Positions 1 to 8,807 of a stretch of 64,000 nucleotides of DNA are shown here, piece after piece (within the stretch, counting starts at the first letter, position 1; each line of letters begins with the position of its first letter). The notes beneath the pieces were generated by a model. That model was not told the DNA's origin, ran no database searches, and was given only the letters and a program-made list of their open reading frames with translations. A program made the translations under genes and the position numbers. The DNA is taken from assembly GCF_015694735.1 (NCBI RefSeq), contig NZ_JADQDP010000004.1, forward strand, positions 372,001-436,000, read 5' to 3'. This DNA is from Hymenobacter properus (GTDB lineage: Bacteria > Bacteroidota > Bacteroidia > Cytophagales > Hymenobacteraceae).

Positions 1-870
1 CCACTCAACCCGCAGCTGCATGGGTGGCTGGCCGAATCATACTCAGCTGCCAAAGACTTCTTTGCAGCAGAGGCCGCCAGCCGCGAAGCGTTGCGGCTAG
101 CGCCCGAGCAGGCTGACTTTCACGGCTTGGCAGGCATGGTTTTGCTGCGCAAGCACCGGCCGAAACAAGCTTTACGCGCCGCGCGCACGGGCCTTTGCCT
201 CGACCCGGCGCACAAGCAATGCCTCACCGTTCAGGCCCGGGCTTTGGCAGACCTTGGCCAGACAAACGTCAGCGCGCCCCTGTTTGCCCCCGTGTTGGTC
301 GATGACCCGCTGGATGCCTTCGCTCACGCAAATCAGGGATTTAACTATCTTGATGCCGGCAATTTTCGCGCGGCGCAGCTACACTTGCACACGGCCCTGC
401 AACAACAGCCCGACAATGCGCAAATCCGGGCCGGCCTGGTGGAGGCACTGAAGAACTCCTTCTGGTACTACCGTCTTCTCTGGCAAGGAGGGCGTTGGGT
501 AACCCGACTGGTGCGGCGCACAGGCTTTTTCGCCCTTGAGGCTGACACCCGTAAAATCATCGCCTATGTCCTGCAAATTCCCTTGCTATTTTTCGTCTGG
601 GGGTGGGCCTTTGCGCACGGCTTCTTCAGCAACATTGGCTACCTCAGCATTGGCTTTCGGCTCCTACTGCTTACGCCGCTGGGTGTAATTATCATTCTGA
701 CACTGGCGGGGGCGCTGCTACAGAGCATCACCCTCACGCTGTTGCGCTGCAACCCGCAGGCGCGGCCCTATTTGTCCAGCAAGGAAATCCTGGCCAGCAA
801 CTGTTTTCTTGCCGGCCTGGGAGTGTTAGCAGTCAGCGCAAGCGCGCGTTTTGCAGGGCTTCTATTCTAA
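1..870 (+). CDS. TPR-repeat membrane protein, 5'-truncated by window edge
   Basis: The reading frame is already open at base 1, so the start lies upstream of the window; a TTG at 91 is internal. The visible 289 residues begin with tetratricopeptide-type helical repeats (Ala/Leu-rich 34-residue units with PxxAxAH and LDPAH patterns) and end in about three hydrophobic segments (roughly bases 560-870). TPR modules bind proteins; the C-terminal segments would anchor it in the inner membrane. The junction between TPR and membrane parts carries GLVEALK, also found in the third gene of this tandem set, so the genes are paralogues. No enzyme motif is visible and the exact role is unknown. Confidence 0.75.
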   Translation, partial: PLNPQLHGWLAESYSAAKDFFAAEAASREALRLAPEQADFHGLAGMVLLRKHRPKQALRAARTGLCLDPAHKQCLTVQARALADLGQTNVSAPLFAPVLVDDPLDAFAHANQGFNYLDAGNFRAAQLHLHTALQQQPDNAQIRAGLVEALKNSFWYYRLLWQGGRWVTRLVRRTGFFALEADTRKIIAYVLQIPLLFFVWGWAFAHGFFSNIGYLSIGFRLLLLTPLGVIIILTLAGALLQSITLTLLRCNPQARPYLSSKEILASNCFLAGLGVLAVSASARFAGLLF

Positions 871-1042
871 CGACAACTAATCCTGCACTTGCCACTTCAA
901 GCCATTACAGTTCTTGTCTGCTAATATCATACAAGTAATTATTACTTCGTGGTATAGCCTTTGGGTGCGGTCATTCAACATAACCGAGGGGCCCCGGCAT
1001 CAGCCTCGTACCTTTTAGCTTTTCTTTTCCCGCCGCTCCGCA

Positions 1043-2089
1043 GTGCAACCTCCCATTTCGCCAAGCCTTCCTTCGCTGGCCCGCATCTGGCAATTGCTGG
1101 AACTGCGCAGGCCAGCGCTGGCCGAAGCCGCGGCGAAGCAGCGCCTGGCCGCCGACCCCGCCGACTGGCAAACCCTGCTGGCCCTTACCGAGGCCCTGCG
1201 CCAACAACAGCGCCTGGAAGAAGCCCACGGCGCGGCTTTGGCCGCCATTCAAGCCGAGGCCAATGCCCACCAGGCGCACTTTGCGCTGGCGCAGGTGCTC
1301 GGCAGCCAGGGCCAGCTGCGTCAGGCCGAGGCCACGGTGCGGCAGGCCCTGCAACTCAACCCGCGTGTGGCCCGCTACCACGGTTTCCGGGCCCAGCTTT
1401 TCTATTTGCTGCACAACTACCGCGCGGCCATTGGCAGTGCCGAAGAAGGCCTGAAACTGGCCCCCGCGCACGCCGACTGCCTGCTATGGCGCGCCATGGC
1501 CCAGGAAAGCCTCGACCAGCCCACGGCCGCCAATGAAGACTTCCAGCGCCTGCTGCGCGTGGCACCCGAAAGCGAGCTGGTGCACGCCCACTTAGGCCGG
1601 GTACTGCTGCGCCGCTACCAGCCCGCCGGGGCCGACCGCCACCTCACCAAGGCCCTGCGCCAAAACCCCAACCGAGAGGCCGAGCTGGTGCCCCTGCTCC
1701 GCCTGGCCCGCCGCCGGCAGCGGTGGCCCGAATGGTTTTTGCGCAGCGAGCGCCAGCACGCCGAACGCCGCGCCCTGGGCCTCGACCCCGGCCTGGGCTC
1801 ACTCCTGCGCCGGGTGTGGGCCACGGGCGCCGTGGCCCGGGCGTGGTGGCACACCCGGCACGACCCGTTGTTTGCCCTGACGCCCGCCCAGCGCTGGCGC
1901 CGCTGGCAGTTCCTGTGGGTTTCGCTTATTATCGTGGTGCCCGTTCTAATATTTGTTGGCGATTATTTCAAGTTCTTCGATGCCAGCAAGCCGCTGACCA
2001 TCCCGCAAATGCTGGTACTGCTGGCGGCGGGCGGCTTCTTTCAACTTGTTATTCACTTGCTGGGCAAAAAGGCGAATTCCACATTGTGA
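1043..2089 (+). CDS. TPR-repeat protein with C-terminal membrane anchor
   Basis: This 348-residue protein starts at a GTG. About 230 residues of TPR-like repeats (motifs such as ADPADW, LNPRVARY, LAPAHADC) are followed by a basic Arg/Trp-rich linker and two hydrophobic helices near residues 285-345. It is the middle member of three tandem, similarly built genes, and its stop overlaps the likely start of the next one by 4 bases (GTGA), so they are probably co-transcribed. A scaffold or membrane-associated assembly role is inferred from architecture only. The start codon is uncertain because no strong ribosome-binding site is visible. Confidence 0.75.
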   Translation: MQPPISPSLPSLARIWQLLELRRPALAEAAAKQRLAADPADWQTLLALTEALRQQQRLEEAHGAALAAIQAEANAHQAHFALAQVLGSQGQLRQAEATVRQALQLNPRVARYHGFRAQLFYLLHNYRAAIGSAEEGLKLAPAHADCLLWRAMAQESLDQPTAANEDFQRLLRVAPESELVHAHLGRVLLRRYQPAGADRHLTKALRQNPNREAELVPLLRLARRRQRWPEWFLRSERQHAERRALGLDPGLGSLLRRVWATGAVARAWWHTRHDPLFALTPAQRWRRWQFLWVSLIIVVPVLIFVGDYFKFFDASKPLTIPQMLVLLAAGGFFQLVIHLLGKKANSTL

Positions 2090-3327
2090 ATTCAGCGCCC
2101 GCACTACTTCCCCCCGTGACTCCTTCCGCTTCCGACTACCTCCCCCGCGTGCAGCTGCTGCTGAGCCAGCAGCGCCACGCCCTGGCCGCCCAGGAGCTGC
2201 GCCGCCAGCTCACGCACGACCCGCACGATTTCATGGCACACGCCCTGCTGGCCGTGTGCCTGCTGGAGCAGGAGCAGCTGGCCGAGGCCAAGGCCGAAGC
2301 CGAGCTAGCCATACACCTCGCGCCCGAATACGACTTCGCGTTCTACGCGCTGGCCCTGATTGAGCACCGGCAGCATCGGCCCAAGGAAGCCCTGGCCGCC
2401 ATCAACGAAGCCCTGGCCCTCGACCCCAACGACGCCGACTACTACCACCTGCTGGGCCAGCTGCGCCTGCAAGGCGGGCAGTGGCAGGCCGCCTTGCAAG
2501 CCGCCCAAAACGGCCTCAGCCTCGATGCCGAGCACGCGGGCCTGCACGGCCTGCAGGCCCGCGCCCTGGCCCGCCAGGGTCGGTCCGACGAGGCCGACTT
2601 GGCGGCCCGCTCGGCCCTGAGCTACGATGCCAGCAGCAGCCACACCCAGGCCCAGGCCGGCTGGGTAGCCCTCGAAACCAACCGCCACGCCGAAGCCCTC
2701 GGGCACTTCCGCGAGGCCCTGCGCCTCGACCCGACTTCCGATTTTGCCCGCGAGGGCCTAGTGGAAGCCCTGAAGGCCCACTATTGGGTGTACCGCGTGT
2801 TTATGCGCTTCGTGTACTGGTCGGGCACGCTGGGCGAGGGCGTGCGTCGGGGCATGTTCCTGGGGGCGTGGGTAGTGGTGCGCTTCGTGCCGGTGCTGCT
2901 GCCGGTATACCTCGTCTTTGTGTTTCTCAGCTGGTTTTCGGATGTGATTTTTGAGAGCTTGCTGCGGTTCAATGCCTACGGTCGCATTGCCCTCAACGAG
3001 CGACAAACGCAGCAATCCAACCAATTTCTGGCGCTGCTTGGAGTGGCACTGCTGGGCCTGCTGGGCCGGCTGGCGTGGCCCGAGCTGCCGGGCTTTGGCA
3101 CCCTGAGCCTGGTGGCGCTGGGGCTCACGTTTCCGCTGGTGGGCACCTGGCGACTGCGTCCGGGCTCTCCCGCCTGGCAACGCTCGCGCTGGGCCGGCTT
3201 CGGTCTGGCCGCCCTCGGCCTGCTCAGCGTGGCCCTGACCGCGCTGGGCCTCACGAGCGGAACCCTGGTTTTCAGCGCCTTTATCATTGGCGCCGTGGTC
3301 TACAACTGGGTTTTCGCCCTGCGGTAA
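2086..3327 (+). CDS. TPR-repeat multi-span membrane protein
   Basis: Third of the tandem TPR genes, 413 residues from a GTG at 2086 that overlaps the previous stop; a GTG at 2116 is an alternative. The frame extends upstream to 1723 but that part is a shadow of the preceding gene. Residues 1-220 hold about six TPR units (LAPEYDF, LDPNDADYY, LDAEHAG, LDPTSDF), then GLVEALK marks the junction to a region with about six hydrophobic segments. TPRs mediate protein contacts, so a membrane-bound scaffold is likely, but no specific partner can be named. The gene is followed by a degraded hairpin repeat. Confidence 0.78.
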   Translation: MNSAPALLPPVTPSASDYLPRVQLLLSQQRHALAAQELRRQLTHDPHDFMAHALLAVCLLEQEQLAEAKAEAELAIHLAPEYDFAFYALALIEHRQHRPKEALAAINEALALDPNDADYYHLLGQLRLQGGQWQAALQAAQNGLSLDAEHAGLHGLQARALARQGRSDEADLAARSALSYDASSSHTQAQAGWVALETNRHAEALGHFREALRLDPTSDFAREGLVEALKAHYWVYRVFMRFVYWSGTLGEGVRRGMFLGAWVVVRFVPVLLPVYLVFVFLSWFSDVIFESLLRFNAYGRIALNERQTQQSNQFLALLGVALLGLLGRLAWPELPGFGTLSLVALGLTFPLVGTWRLRPGSPAWQRSRWAGFGLAALGLLSVALTALGLTSGTLVFSAFIIGAVVYNWVFALR

Positions 3328-3354
3328 ATAAATATTTCGGCAGTGCAGAAGGCG

Positions 3355-3454
3355 GTCACATCGAGGGCAGGCATGGCTTCTTGCGTGCCGAAATAATCCT
3401 GACGAGTGGATTCACTACTGCATGCGAGATGCCTCGGCTGCGCTCGGCATGACG
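3355..3454. repeat. Dispersed hairpin repeat, copy 1 (left arm degraded)
   Basis: The right arm (3421-3454, catgcgagatgcctcggctg and following) is intact and nearly matches the right arm of the copy at 9499-9593. The left arm from 3355 is only weakly recognisable, so this copy would not form the full hairpin. It lies between convergent genes. Confidence 0.65.
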
Positions 3455-3486
3455 TTTTGCTTCACTGGTCAGCTTGCTGCTTAACT

Positions 3487-5316
3487 CTACTTTTTCCGCT
3501 TCCAGCGGTAGTATTTCCGATACCAGGGCGAGGTTTTCTTGAACAGGCTGCTGGTTGATTCGTTGGGGAACATGTTCACCCGAAACACCTGCATGCGGTC
3601 GTCTTCAATCGTGAGGCCGCCGGTATCGGTGGCCACGCCCAGGGCAAAACCGGCGGCCCGCACGGCCGCTTTCACGTCCTCGTTTAGGTCGCCGAAGGGG
3701 TAGGCGAAGCTGACAATTTCGGTTTGCAGCACAGCTTCCAGGGCGGCCTTGCTTTGGCTGATTTCGGCAGCGGCTTTGGGCGGCGGCAGAGCGCTCAGGC
3801 GCGGGTGACTCATGGTGTGGGCGCCAATTTCCCAGCCAGCTTCTACGAAAGCGCGCTTCTGCTCCAGGCTCATAATGTCGGAGCGCGGTTCGGTGGGGTC
3901 GGCGGCCACGTCCCATTGGTTGTAGCGCACGTCGAAATCGCCGAGCAGGTAGAGCACGCCGCGGTAGCCGTACTGCTGCATGAGGGGCAGCAGGTTGGTG
4001 TAGTTGTCGGTGTAGCCGTCGTCGAAAGTCAGGATGATGGGGCGGGCCGGAAAATCACGCAGAGGCCGCTCGCCCCGGGCAAACTGCAGGTAGTCGGCGA
4101 AGGTGAGGGACGTCAGCTTGCGCTGTTTGAAGTAAGCCAGGTGCTTTTCAAAATTCTCCTTCGTGACGTAAATCTGGTGCTTGGTGGCCAGCGGCGCGTC
4201 GGGGATTTTGTGGTACATCAGCACCGGAATGTAACCGATGCCGGCCTTTTGCATACGGGCGCCTTGATACACTTCTAGCACGCGGGCGGCCACGCGGGCC
4301 AGGTCATAGTGGGCCCGCACCTGTTGTTGCACCGGTTCTGAGACGCGCAAAGGTGTTTGCAGAACAGCCCGCGCATCGGCTAGTAAGGCAGCAAAATCTA
4401 CTGCCGTGCTTGCCTGCCGCGCCGAAATATCGCCGAAATTGGATGCCGCCGCCGTGGCAAATGTCGCTTCCGTCACCAGCCCGGCGTAGTTGGCCTCGCC
4501 CAGCGCCAGTACCGGCCGGCCCGCGCCCAGCGCCTCAATGGCCACGCGCCCGGCCCCGATTACGAGGGTGGTGCGGGCCATCCAGCCCGCCACGTCGTCG
4601 GTGAAACCCACGACCTCGACCCGCGCGCCAAATTCGGCTTGCAGCTGCGCCAACGCCGCTTTGCCCGCCGCCGGCAAGTGTTCCAGCTCGCCGCCGATGA
4701 GGGCCACCCGCAGCGTCGGAAACTCGCGCAGCAGCGCCGGAAATACCTGCTGTAGCAAGGCGGCGGCCCGCTCGCCCTTGCCCCCGTTGAAGCGCCCGAT
4801 GAAGGAAACACGCAGGGCAGCCTCATCAACTGGCTGCGGCGGGCCGAAGGCGACGCCATTGGGAATGGCCACGATTTTGGCGGGCGCCATCTTCACCTCC
4901 ACCGCGAGGTGTTCGCGCAGGTTTTCGCAAATGGCAATGACTTTGTCGCCGTAGATATCGAACAGCGACGTGGACGTGTGCAGGTGCTGGCGGCCGTGCA
5001 CGGTGCTCACCAGCGGCACACTCAATCCGCGCAAAGCGAAATAGCTTACCCAACTGGCAGCGCGCGAATGGCAGTGCACCACGTCGATATTTTCTCTGCG
5101 AACAACCTGCCGGATGATGCGCGCATTGCGCAGCCGCTGGCCGTAGCGGCGGTTGCTGATGCCAGCCCACACCAGCGTAGCCCCGGTGGGCAGCGCGTCG
5201 GCATCGGCCACTATCCACACCTGATGGCCCTGGGCGCGGTGCGCTTCGGCCAGCTGCACGGCGTAGGCCACCGAACCCGCAAAAAACTCAGCCGATAGAA
5301 CGTGAAGGATGCGCAT
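3487..5316 (-). CDS. Bifunctional glycosyltransferase family 4 / NodB polysaccharide deacetylase
   Basis: This 609-residue protein starts at the MRILHVL methionine; 15 upstream codons are open but the Rossmann-type start fits here. Residues 1 to about 355 form a GT4-like glycosyltransferase (N-terminal RILHVLSAEFF, PNGVAFG, and the nucleotide-sugar-binding helix AIEALGAGRPVLALG). Residues about 370-609 form a NodB deacetylase with TFDDG near 430 (catalytic Asp, metal Asp), HTMSH near 500 (two metal His) and YPFG near 538. One chain could therefore add a sugar and deacetylate an N-acetylated glycan, as in exopolysaccharide or wall polymer synthesis; the glycan is unknown. No signal peptide is evident, which is odd for NodB enzymes and suggests cytoplasmic action. 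Confidence 0.85.
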   Translation of the reverse strand: MRILHVLSAEFFAGSVAYAVQLAEAHRAQGHQVWIVADADALPTGATLVWAGISNRRYGQRLRNARIIRQVVRRENIDVVHCHSRAASWVSYFALRGLSVPLVSTVHGRQHLHTSTSLFDIYGDKVIAICENLREHLAVEVKMAPAKIVAIPNGVAFGPPQPVDEAALRVSFIGRFNGGKGERAAALLQQVFPALLREFPTLRVALIGGELEHLPAAGKAALAQLQAEFGARVEVVGFTDDVAGWMARTTLVIGAGRVAIEALGAGRPVLALGEANYAGLVTEATFATAAASNFGDISARQASTAVDFAALLADARAVLQTPLRVSEPVQQQVRAHYDLARVAARVLEVYQGARMQKAGIGYIPVLMYHKIPDAPLATKHQIYVTKENFEKHLAYFKQRKLTSLTFADYLQFARGERPLRDFPARPIILTFDDGYTDNYTNLLPLMQQYGYRGVLYLLGDFDVRYNQWDVAADPTEPRSDIMSLEQKRAFVEAGWEIGAHTMSHPRLSALPPPKAAAEISQSKAALEAVLQTEIVSFAYPFGDLNEDVKAAVRAAGFALGVATDTGGLTIEDDRMQVFRVNMFPNESTSSLFKKTSPWYRKYYRWKRKK

Positions 5317-5373
5317 GCAGCAAAGGTATTGCTGGGCGCGGGGCTGGGGGTAGCAGGGCATTAAGGGCTTCTC

Positions 5374-5457
5374 TCATCCTGAGCGTGGCGGAGGACCTTA
5401 TCAACGCTGGAACGAATGGTTCTGGCGTGAGAAGGTCCTTCGCTGCGCTCAGGATGA
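5374..5457. repeat. Dispersed hairpin repeat, copy 2 (catcctgagcg type)
   Basis: Inverted repeat with left arm tcatcctgagcgtggcggag and right arm ending ctgcgctcaggatga, separated by a loop of about 30 bases. It belongs to the subtype with GGACCTT next to the loop, shared with the copies at 7696 and 40235. It lies upstream of the glycosyltransferase gene and downstream of threonine synthase. Confidence 0.88.
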
Positions 5458-5493
5458 CAGAGGCTCCCATAGCTTCCCTCCCACCCTTTCAAC

Positions 5494-6696
5494 TTATCCC
5501 CAAGCCCGGCCGGCCACGTTTTCCAGGTACTTCTGGCCGCTGCCGGTGTTGAGCAGCAGGATGTTTTCGTGGGGCTGGATTTCGCCATTGGCCAGCAGCT
5601 GGCGGGTGGCGGCCCACACGGCCCCGCCTTCGGGGGCCACAAACAAGCCCTCGTGCTGGCCCAGGGCGCGCATGCCGGCCAGCATATCCTCCTCGCTCAC
5701 GCTCACTACGGTGCCGCCCGATTCGTGGAGCACGCGCAGCATCAGGCTTTCGCCCAGCGGGTGGGGCACGGCCAGGCCATTGGCCAGCGTGGCGCGGCCC
5801 TGGTAGGCGTGGCAGTTGGGCTGGCGGCCCTCGTAAGTTTCGAGCAGTGGGCAGCAGTTTTCGGCCTGCACGGCCACCATGCGGGGCAGGCGTACTTCGG
5901 GCGCCAGCCAGCCAAGCTGCTTCATTTCCTGAAACGCCTTCCAGATGCCGATGAGGCCGGTGCCGCCGCCGGCGGGGTAGAGCAGCACGTCGGGCAACGT
6001 CCAGTTGAGCTGTTCGGCAATTTCGTAGCCCATGGTTTTCTTGCCTTCGAGGCGATAGGGCTCCTTCAGGGTTGAAATATCCAGCAGGGCGCCGTCGGCG
6101 TTGCGCTGGCGCACGCGGGCGCCACAGTCGCTGATGAGGCCGTCGACCAGCTCTACCTCAGCCCCGTACCAATAGCACTCTTCTTTAAAGGCGGCGGGCG
6201 TGTGGCGGGGCATCACCACCACTGCTTTTAACCCGGCACGGGCGCAGTAGGCGGCCATGGCCACGCCTGCGTTGCCGGCCGTGGGGATGATGCAGCCTGC
6301 CACGCCCAGTTCTTTGGCCTTCGACACGGCCATGCTCAGGCCGCGGGCCTTGAAGGAACCGGTGGGGTTTTGGCCCTCGTCTTTAAGCAGCAAATTGGCG
6401 AGGCCTTGGTGCGCGGCCAGGCGCGGCAGGCGCAGCAGCGGCGTGAAGCCTTCGCCGAGGGTGACTTTGTTTTCTTCGTGCAGCAGGGGCAGCAGGGCAC
6501 CGTAGCGCCACATGGAGGCATCGGCTCGGTCGATGACGGCGCGGCTCAGCGGTTCGTGCAGGTCGTAGTCGGCCACCAGGGGCACCTGGCAGCAGGCCGA
6601 AACGCGCTGCAAGTAGAAGGCCGAATATTCGGAGCCGCAGGCCGAGCAGTGCAGCGTGGCGAGGCGGGAAAGGGAATCGGAGGCGACTATTTTCAT
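5494..6696 (-). CDS. thrC: Threonine synthase
   Basis: This 400-residue fold-type II PLP enzyme converts O-phosphohomoserine to threonine, the last step of threonine synthesis in the cytoplasm. The N-terminus has a CSAC and CC cysteine set (residues 18-36) like a zinc-ribbon, as found in many plant-type threonine synthases. NPTGSFKARG near residue 115 carries the PLP lysine, TAGNAG follows, and PAGGGTG near 240 is the phosphate-cup glycine loop. The length is normal. A LysR regulator lies 63 bases upstream on the same strand, possibly its regulator. The family also contains PLP dehydratases, but the N-terminal Cys motif and overall pattern favour threonine synthase. Confidence 0.88.
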   Translation of the reverse strand: MKIVASDSLSRLATLHCSACGSEYSAFYLQRVSACCQVPLVADYDLHEPLSRAVIDRADASMWRYGALLPLLHEENKVTLGEGFTPLLRLPRLAAHQGLANLLLKDEGQNPTGSFKARGLSMAVSKAKELGVAGCIIPTAGNAGVAMAAYCARAGLKAVVVMPRHTPAAFKEECYWYGAEVELVDGLISDCGARVRQRNADGALLDISTLKEPYRLEGKKTMGYEIAEQLNWTLPDVLLYPAGGGTGLIGIWKAFQEMKQLGWLAPEVRLPRMVAVQAENCCPLLETYEGRQPNCHAYQGRATLANGLAVPHPLGESLMLRVLHESGGTVVSVSEEDMLAGMRALGQHEGLFVAPEGGAVWAATRQLLANGEIQPHENILLLNTGSGQKYLENVAGRAWG

Positions 6697-6759
6697 GAGG
6701 CGAAGTACGGAATGGCTCCGCCCGGGGTATGCCTTGCAGGGATGGGCATTTGGAATAGC

Positions 6760-7665
6760 CTATGCCTTCCCGGAATAGTAGCGCCGCGTGAACTGCAGGA
6801 AATCTTTGTAGGGCACGTTGTTCTCGGTGCCCTTGCGCTGAATGAAATTGAACTCGCGCTTGAGCGGGAAATTTCGAATTTTCACTTCCGAAAATTCGCC
6901 CGAAGCCAACTCTTTGAGCACCGCCTGCCGGGGCAGGAAGGCCAGGCAGGTATCGACGCGCACGAAGTTTTTGAGGGCCTCGGTGCCGCCCAGGCGCACG
7001 CGTACCGGCAGCGCGGCCAGCTTGATGCGGTGCCGGGCCAGGGCCTCCTCCAGCACGGCCAGCGTGCCCGAGCCGGCTTCGCGCAGGGCCAGTGGCGTGG
7101 TGAGCAGGTCGGGCACGTCGAGCGTGCGGCTGGCCAAGGGATTGGCGGCAGCGCACACGGCCACCACGTCGTCGGTGAGCAGGGGCGTGTAGGTCACGTG
7201 GCTCACTTTGTGAATGCCTTCGATGATGCCTAGCTCGATTTCGTGGTCGAGCAAGGCGCGCAGGATGTTGTCGGAGTTGCGGTTTTTGAGGCTGAGCTGG
7301 TGGTTGGGGTGTTTTTGCAGGTAGGCCGACACCACAGGCGGCAGCACATAGAGCGAGATGGTAGTGCTGGCCCCGATGAGCAGGTGCTGGCTAGGGGCAA
7401 AATCGGGGCTGAGCGCGCTCATCTCCTGGTGCAGCTCCTGCTGCAGCTGCTTGGCTTGCAAGAGCTTTTCGTAGAGCTTGCGGCCGGCGGGCGTGAGCTG
7501 AATGCTGCTGCCTAGGCGCTCAAACAAGCCGGTTTTGTAGTGCTCCTCCAGGGCTTTTACCTGCTTGCTCACGGCCGACTGGCTGGTGAACAGTGCTTGG
7601 CTAGCCTTGGTGAAGCTTAACCGCTGGGCTACTTCCAGAAAGACTTCGTGCGGGTGCGAAAGCAA
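6760..7665 (-). CDS. LysR-family transcriptional regulator
   Basis: This 301-residue protein has an N-terminal winged helix-turn-helix (FTKASQALFTSQSAVSKQVK, residues 17-36; LxPAGRKLY near 55) and a C-terminal periplasmic-binding-like effector domain (ASTTISLYVLPP, AxREAGSGT). LysR proteins act as tetramers and usually control a neighbouring gene. Here the nearest gene is thrC, just downstream on the same strand, rather than a divergent target. The effector is unknown. A hairpin repeat lies upstream of its start, which may form part of its leader or promoter boundary. Confidence 0.9.
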   Translation of the reverse strand: MLSHPHEVFLEVAQRLSFTKASQALFTSQSAVSKQVKALEEHYKTGLFERLGSSIQLTPAGRKLYEKLLQAKQLQQELHQEMSALSPDFAPSQHLLIGASTTISLYVLPPVVSAYLQKHPNHQLSLKNRNSDNILRALLDHEIELGIIEGIHKVSHVTYTPLLTDDVVAVCAAANPLASRTLDVPDLLTTPLALREAGSGTLAVLEEALARHRIKLAALPVRVRLGGTEALKNFVRVDTCLAFLPRQAVLKELASGEFSEVKIRNFPLKREFNFIQRKGTENNVPYKDFLQFTRRYYSGKA

Positions 7666-7695
7666 GGCAGTAATTAAGTTTTGGGGTGAAAAAGT

Positions 7696-7784
7696 CCGTC
7701 ATCCTGAGCGCTGCGAAGGACCTTATTACGTCCGCGCAAATAACTCAAGCGTAATAAGGTCCTTCGCTGCGCTCAGGATGACGG
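7696..7784. repeat. Dispersed hairpin repeat, copy 3 (catcctgagcg type)
   Basis: Long near-perfect inverted repeat. The left arm starts ccgtcatcctgagcgctgcg and continues into GGACCTTATTACG, and the right arm mirrors it as CGTAATAAGGTCC and ctgcgctcaggatgacgg. The arms are about 36 bases and the loop is only about 17, one of the best-preserved copies. Confidence 0.93.
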
Positions 7785-7837
7785 AAAATAAAAACGTAAT
7801 TAATTGTCCCCAACCCAGTTCAACCCTCATTCCCACC

Positions 7838-8701
7838 TTACAGTCCTAGAATTGCGCCGTACACACCATCCACTACCTGGGCCATGCGGGCGAAATCCAG
7901 TGTGTCGATGGTGTCGGTTTTTTGGTGGTAATGCGGGTTGCGCAGGAAGGAGGTGTCATTTATCATCACGGCGTCGTAGCCGTGGCGCCAGTAGTTGCGG
8001 TGGTCGGAAAGGCCGGCCAGGCCCATGCTTTCGGGCAGGTTGATGTGCTGCACGTCGAGGGTGCCGGCGTGGGGCTGCATGAGGGCCTGCACCTGCCGGG
8101 TGAAAGCCTCCTGGCCGGTTTTGCCCACCACCACGATGAAGTTGCCGGTGTTGGGGTAGCGCTGGGCCAGGGCTTCATTGGGGAAGCTTTGCGAGTGGGG
8201 CGCGTCGCTGAAATAGCCAATCATTTCGTAGCAGAGCATGGCGCGCACGGGCACCTGGGCCGCGTGCAGGCTTTTGGCATGCACGGCGCTGCCCATGTAG
8301 TCGGTGGCGAAATAGGGCGGCTCTTCGTTGGGGTAGGCCACGAAATCGAGGCGGTGACGCAGCGGGGGCTGACTTTGGTGCAGCAGGCGGGCCGTTTCGA
8401 GCAGGCCGGCCACGGCGCTGGCGTTGTCGTCGGCGCCGGGCTGGTCGCCGCACACGTCGTAGTGCGCCCCGATGACGATGCGCGCCGCTTCGGGCGGGCC
8501 GAAGGAGGCGATGATGTTGCGGTAGCGCCGCCCGTCGGCCGTGAATTCCTGCTCGGCCACGGTGCCATTTAGCTGCTCAAAACCTGCCTTAATGTAATCG
8601 GCGGCTTTATTGAGAGACTGTAGGTTGTGGCAGTTGCGGGCGGGCTGCAGGGCGGTCAAGAACTGCACATCGGCCCGCAGGCGGGTTTGGTCGGCTGGCA
8701 T
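7838..8701 (-). CDS. M28-family zinc aminopeptidase
   Basis: This 287-residue metallopeptidase starts at MPADQTRL; 55 upstream open codons are rejected as they run into spacer and the end of the next gene. M28 zinc ligands are visible: GAHYDV (His and Asp), GADDNASA (bridging Asp) and NEEPPYF (catalytic and ligand Glu), with a further Asp/His expected in the C-terminal half (SDHRNYW, HYHQKTDT). The family removes N-terminal amino acids from peptides using two zinc ions. No signal peptide is apparent, so peptide recycling in the cytoplasm is likely. Glutaminyl cyclases share this fold and cannot be fully excluded. Confidence 0.85.
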   Translation of the reverse strand: MPADQTRLRADVQFLTALQPARNCHNLQSLNKAADYIKAGFEQLNGTVAEQEFTADGRRYRNIIASFGPPEAARIVIGAHYDVCGDQPGADDNASAVAGLLETARLLHQSQPPLRHRLDFVAYPNEEPPYFATDYMGSAVHAKSLHAAQVPVRAMLCYEMIGYFSDAPHSQSFPNEALAQRYPNTGNFIVVVGKTGQEAFTRQVQALMQPHAGTLDVQHINLPESMGLAGLSDHRNYWRHGYDAVMINDTSFLRNPHYHQKTDTIDTLDFARMAQVVDGVYGAILGL

Positions 8702-8807
8702 GACGAAAGGCGAAAGTAGACGGTGGGCTATACGGCCCTGAGGGGCTGCGGTGGCTTGGCTGAGCTTATAAAAAATCGCCCTTTTGCGCCCTAAGCTTGC
8801 GCGCTGC

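Noticed and set aside
1723..2085. Long N-terminal extension of the third TPR gene
   Set aside because: It overlaps the C-terminal coding part of the second TPR gene in another frame and is Arg/Pro-rich; TPR sequence only begins after 2086.
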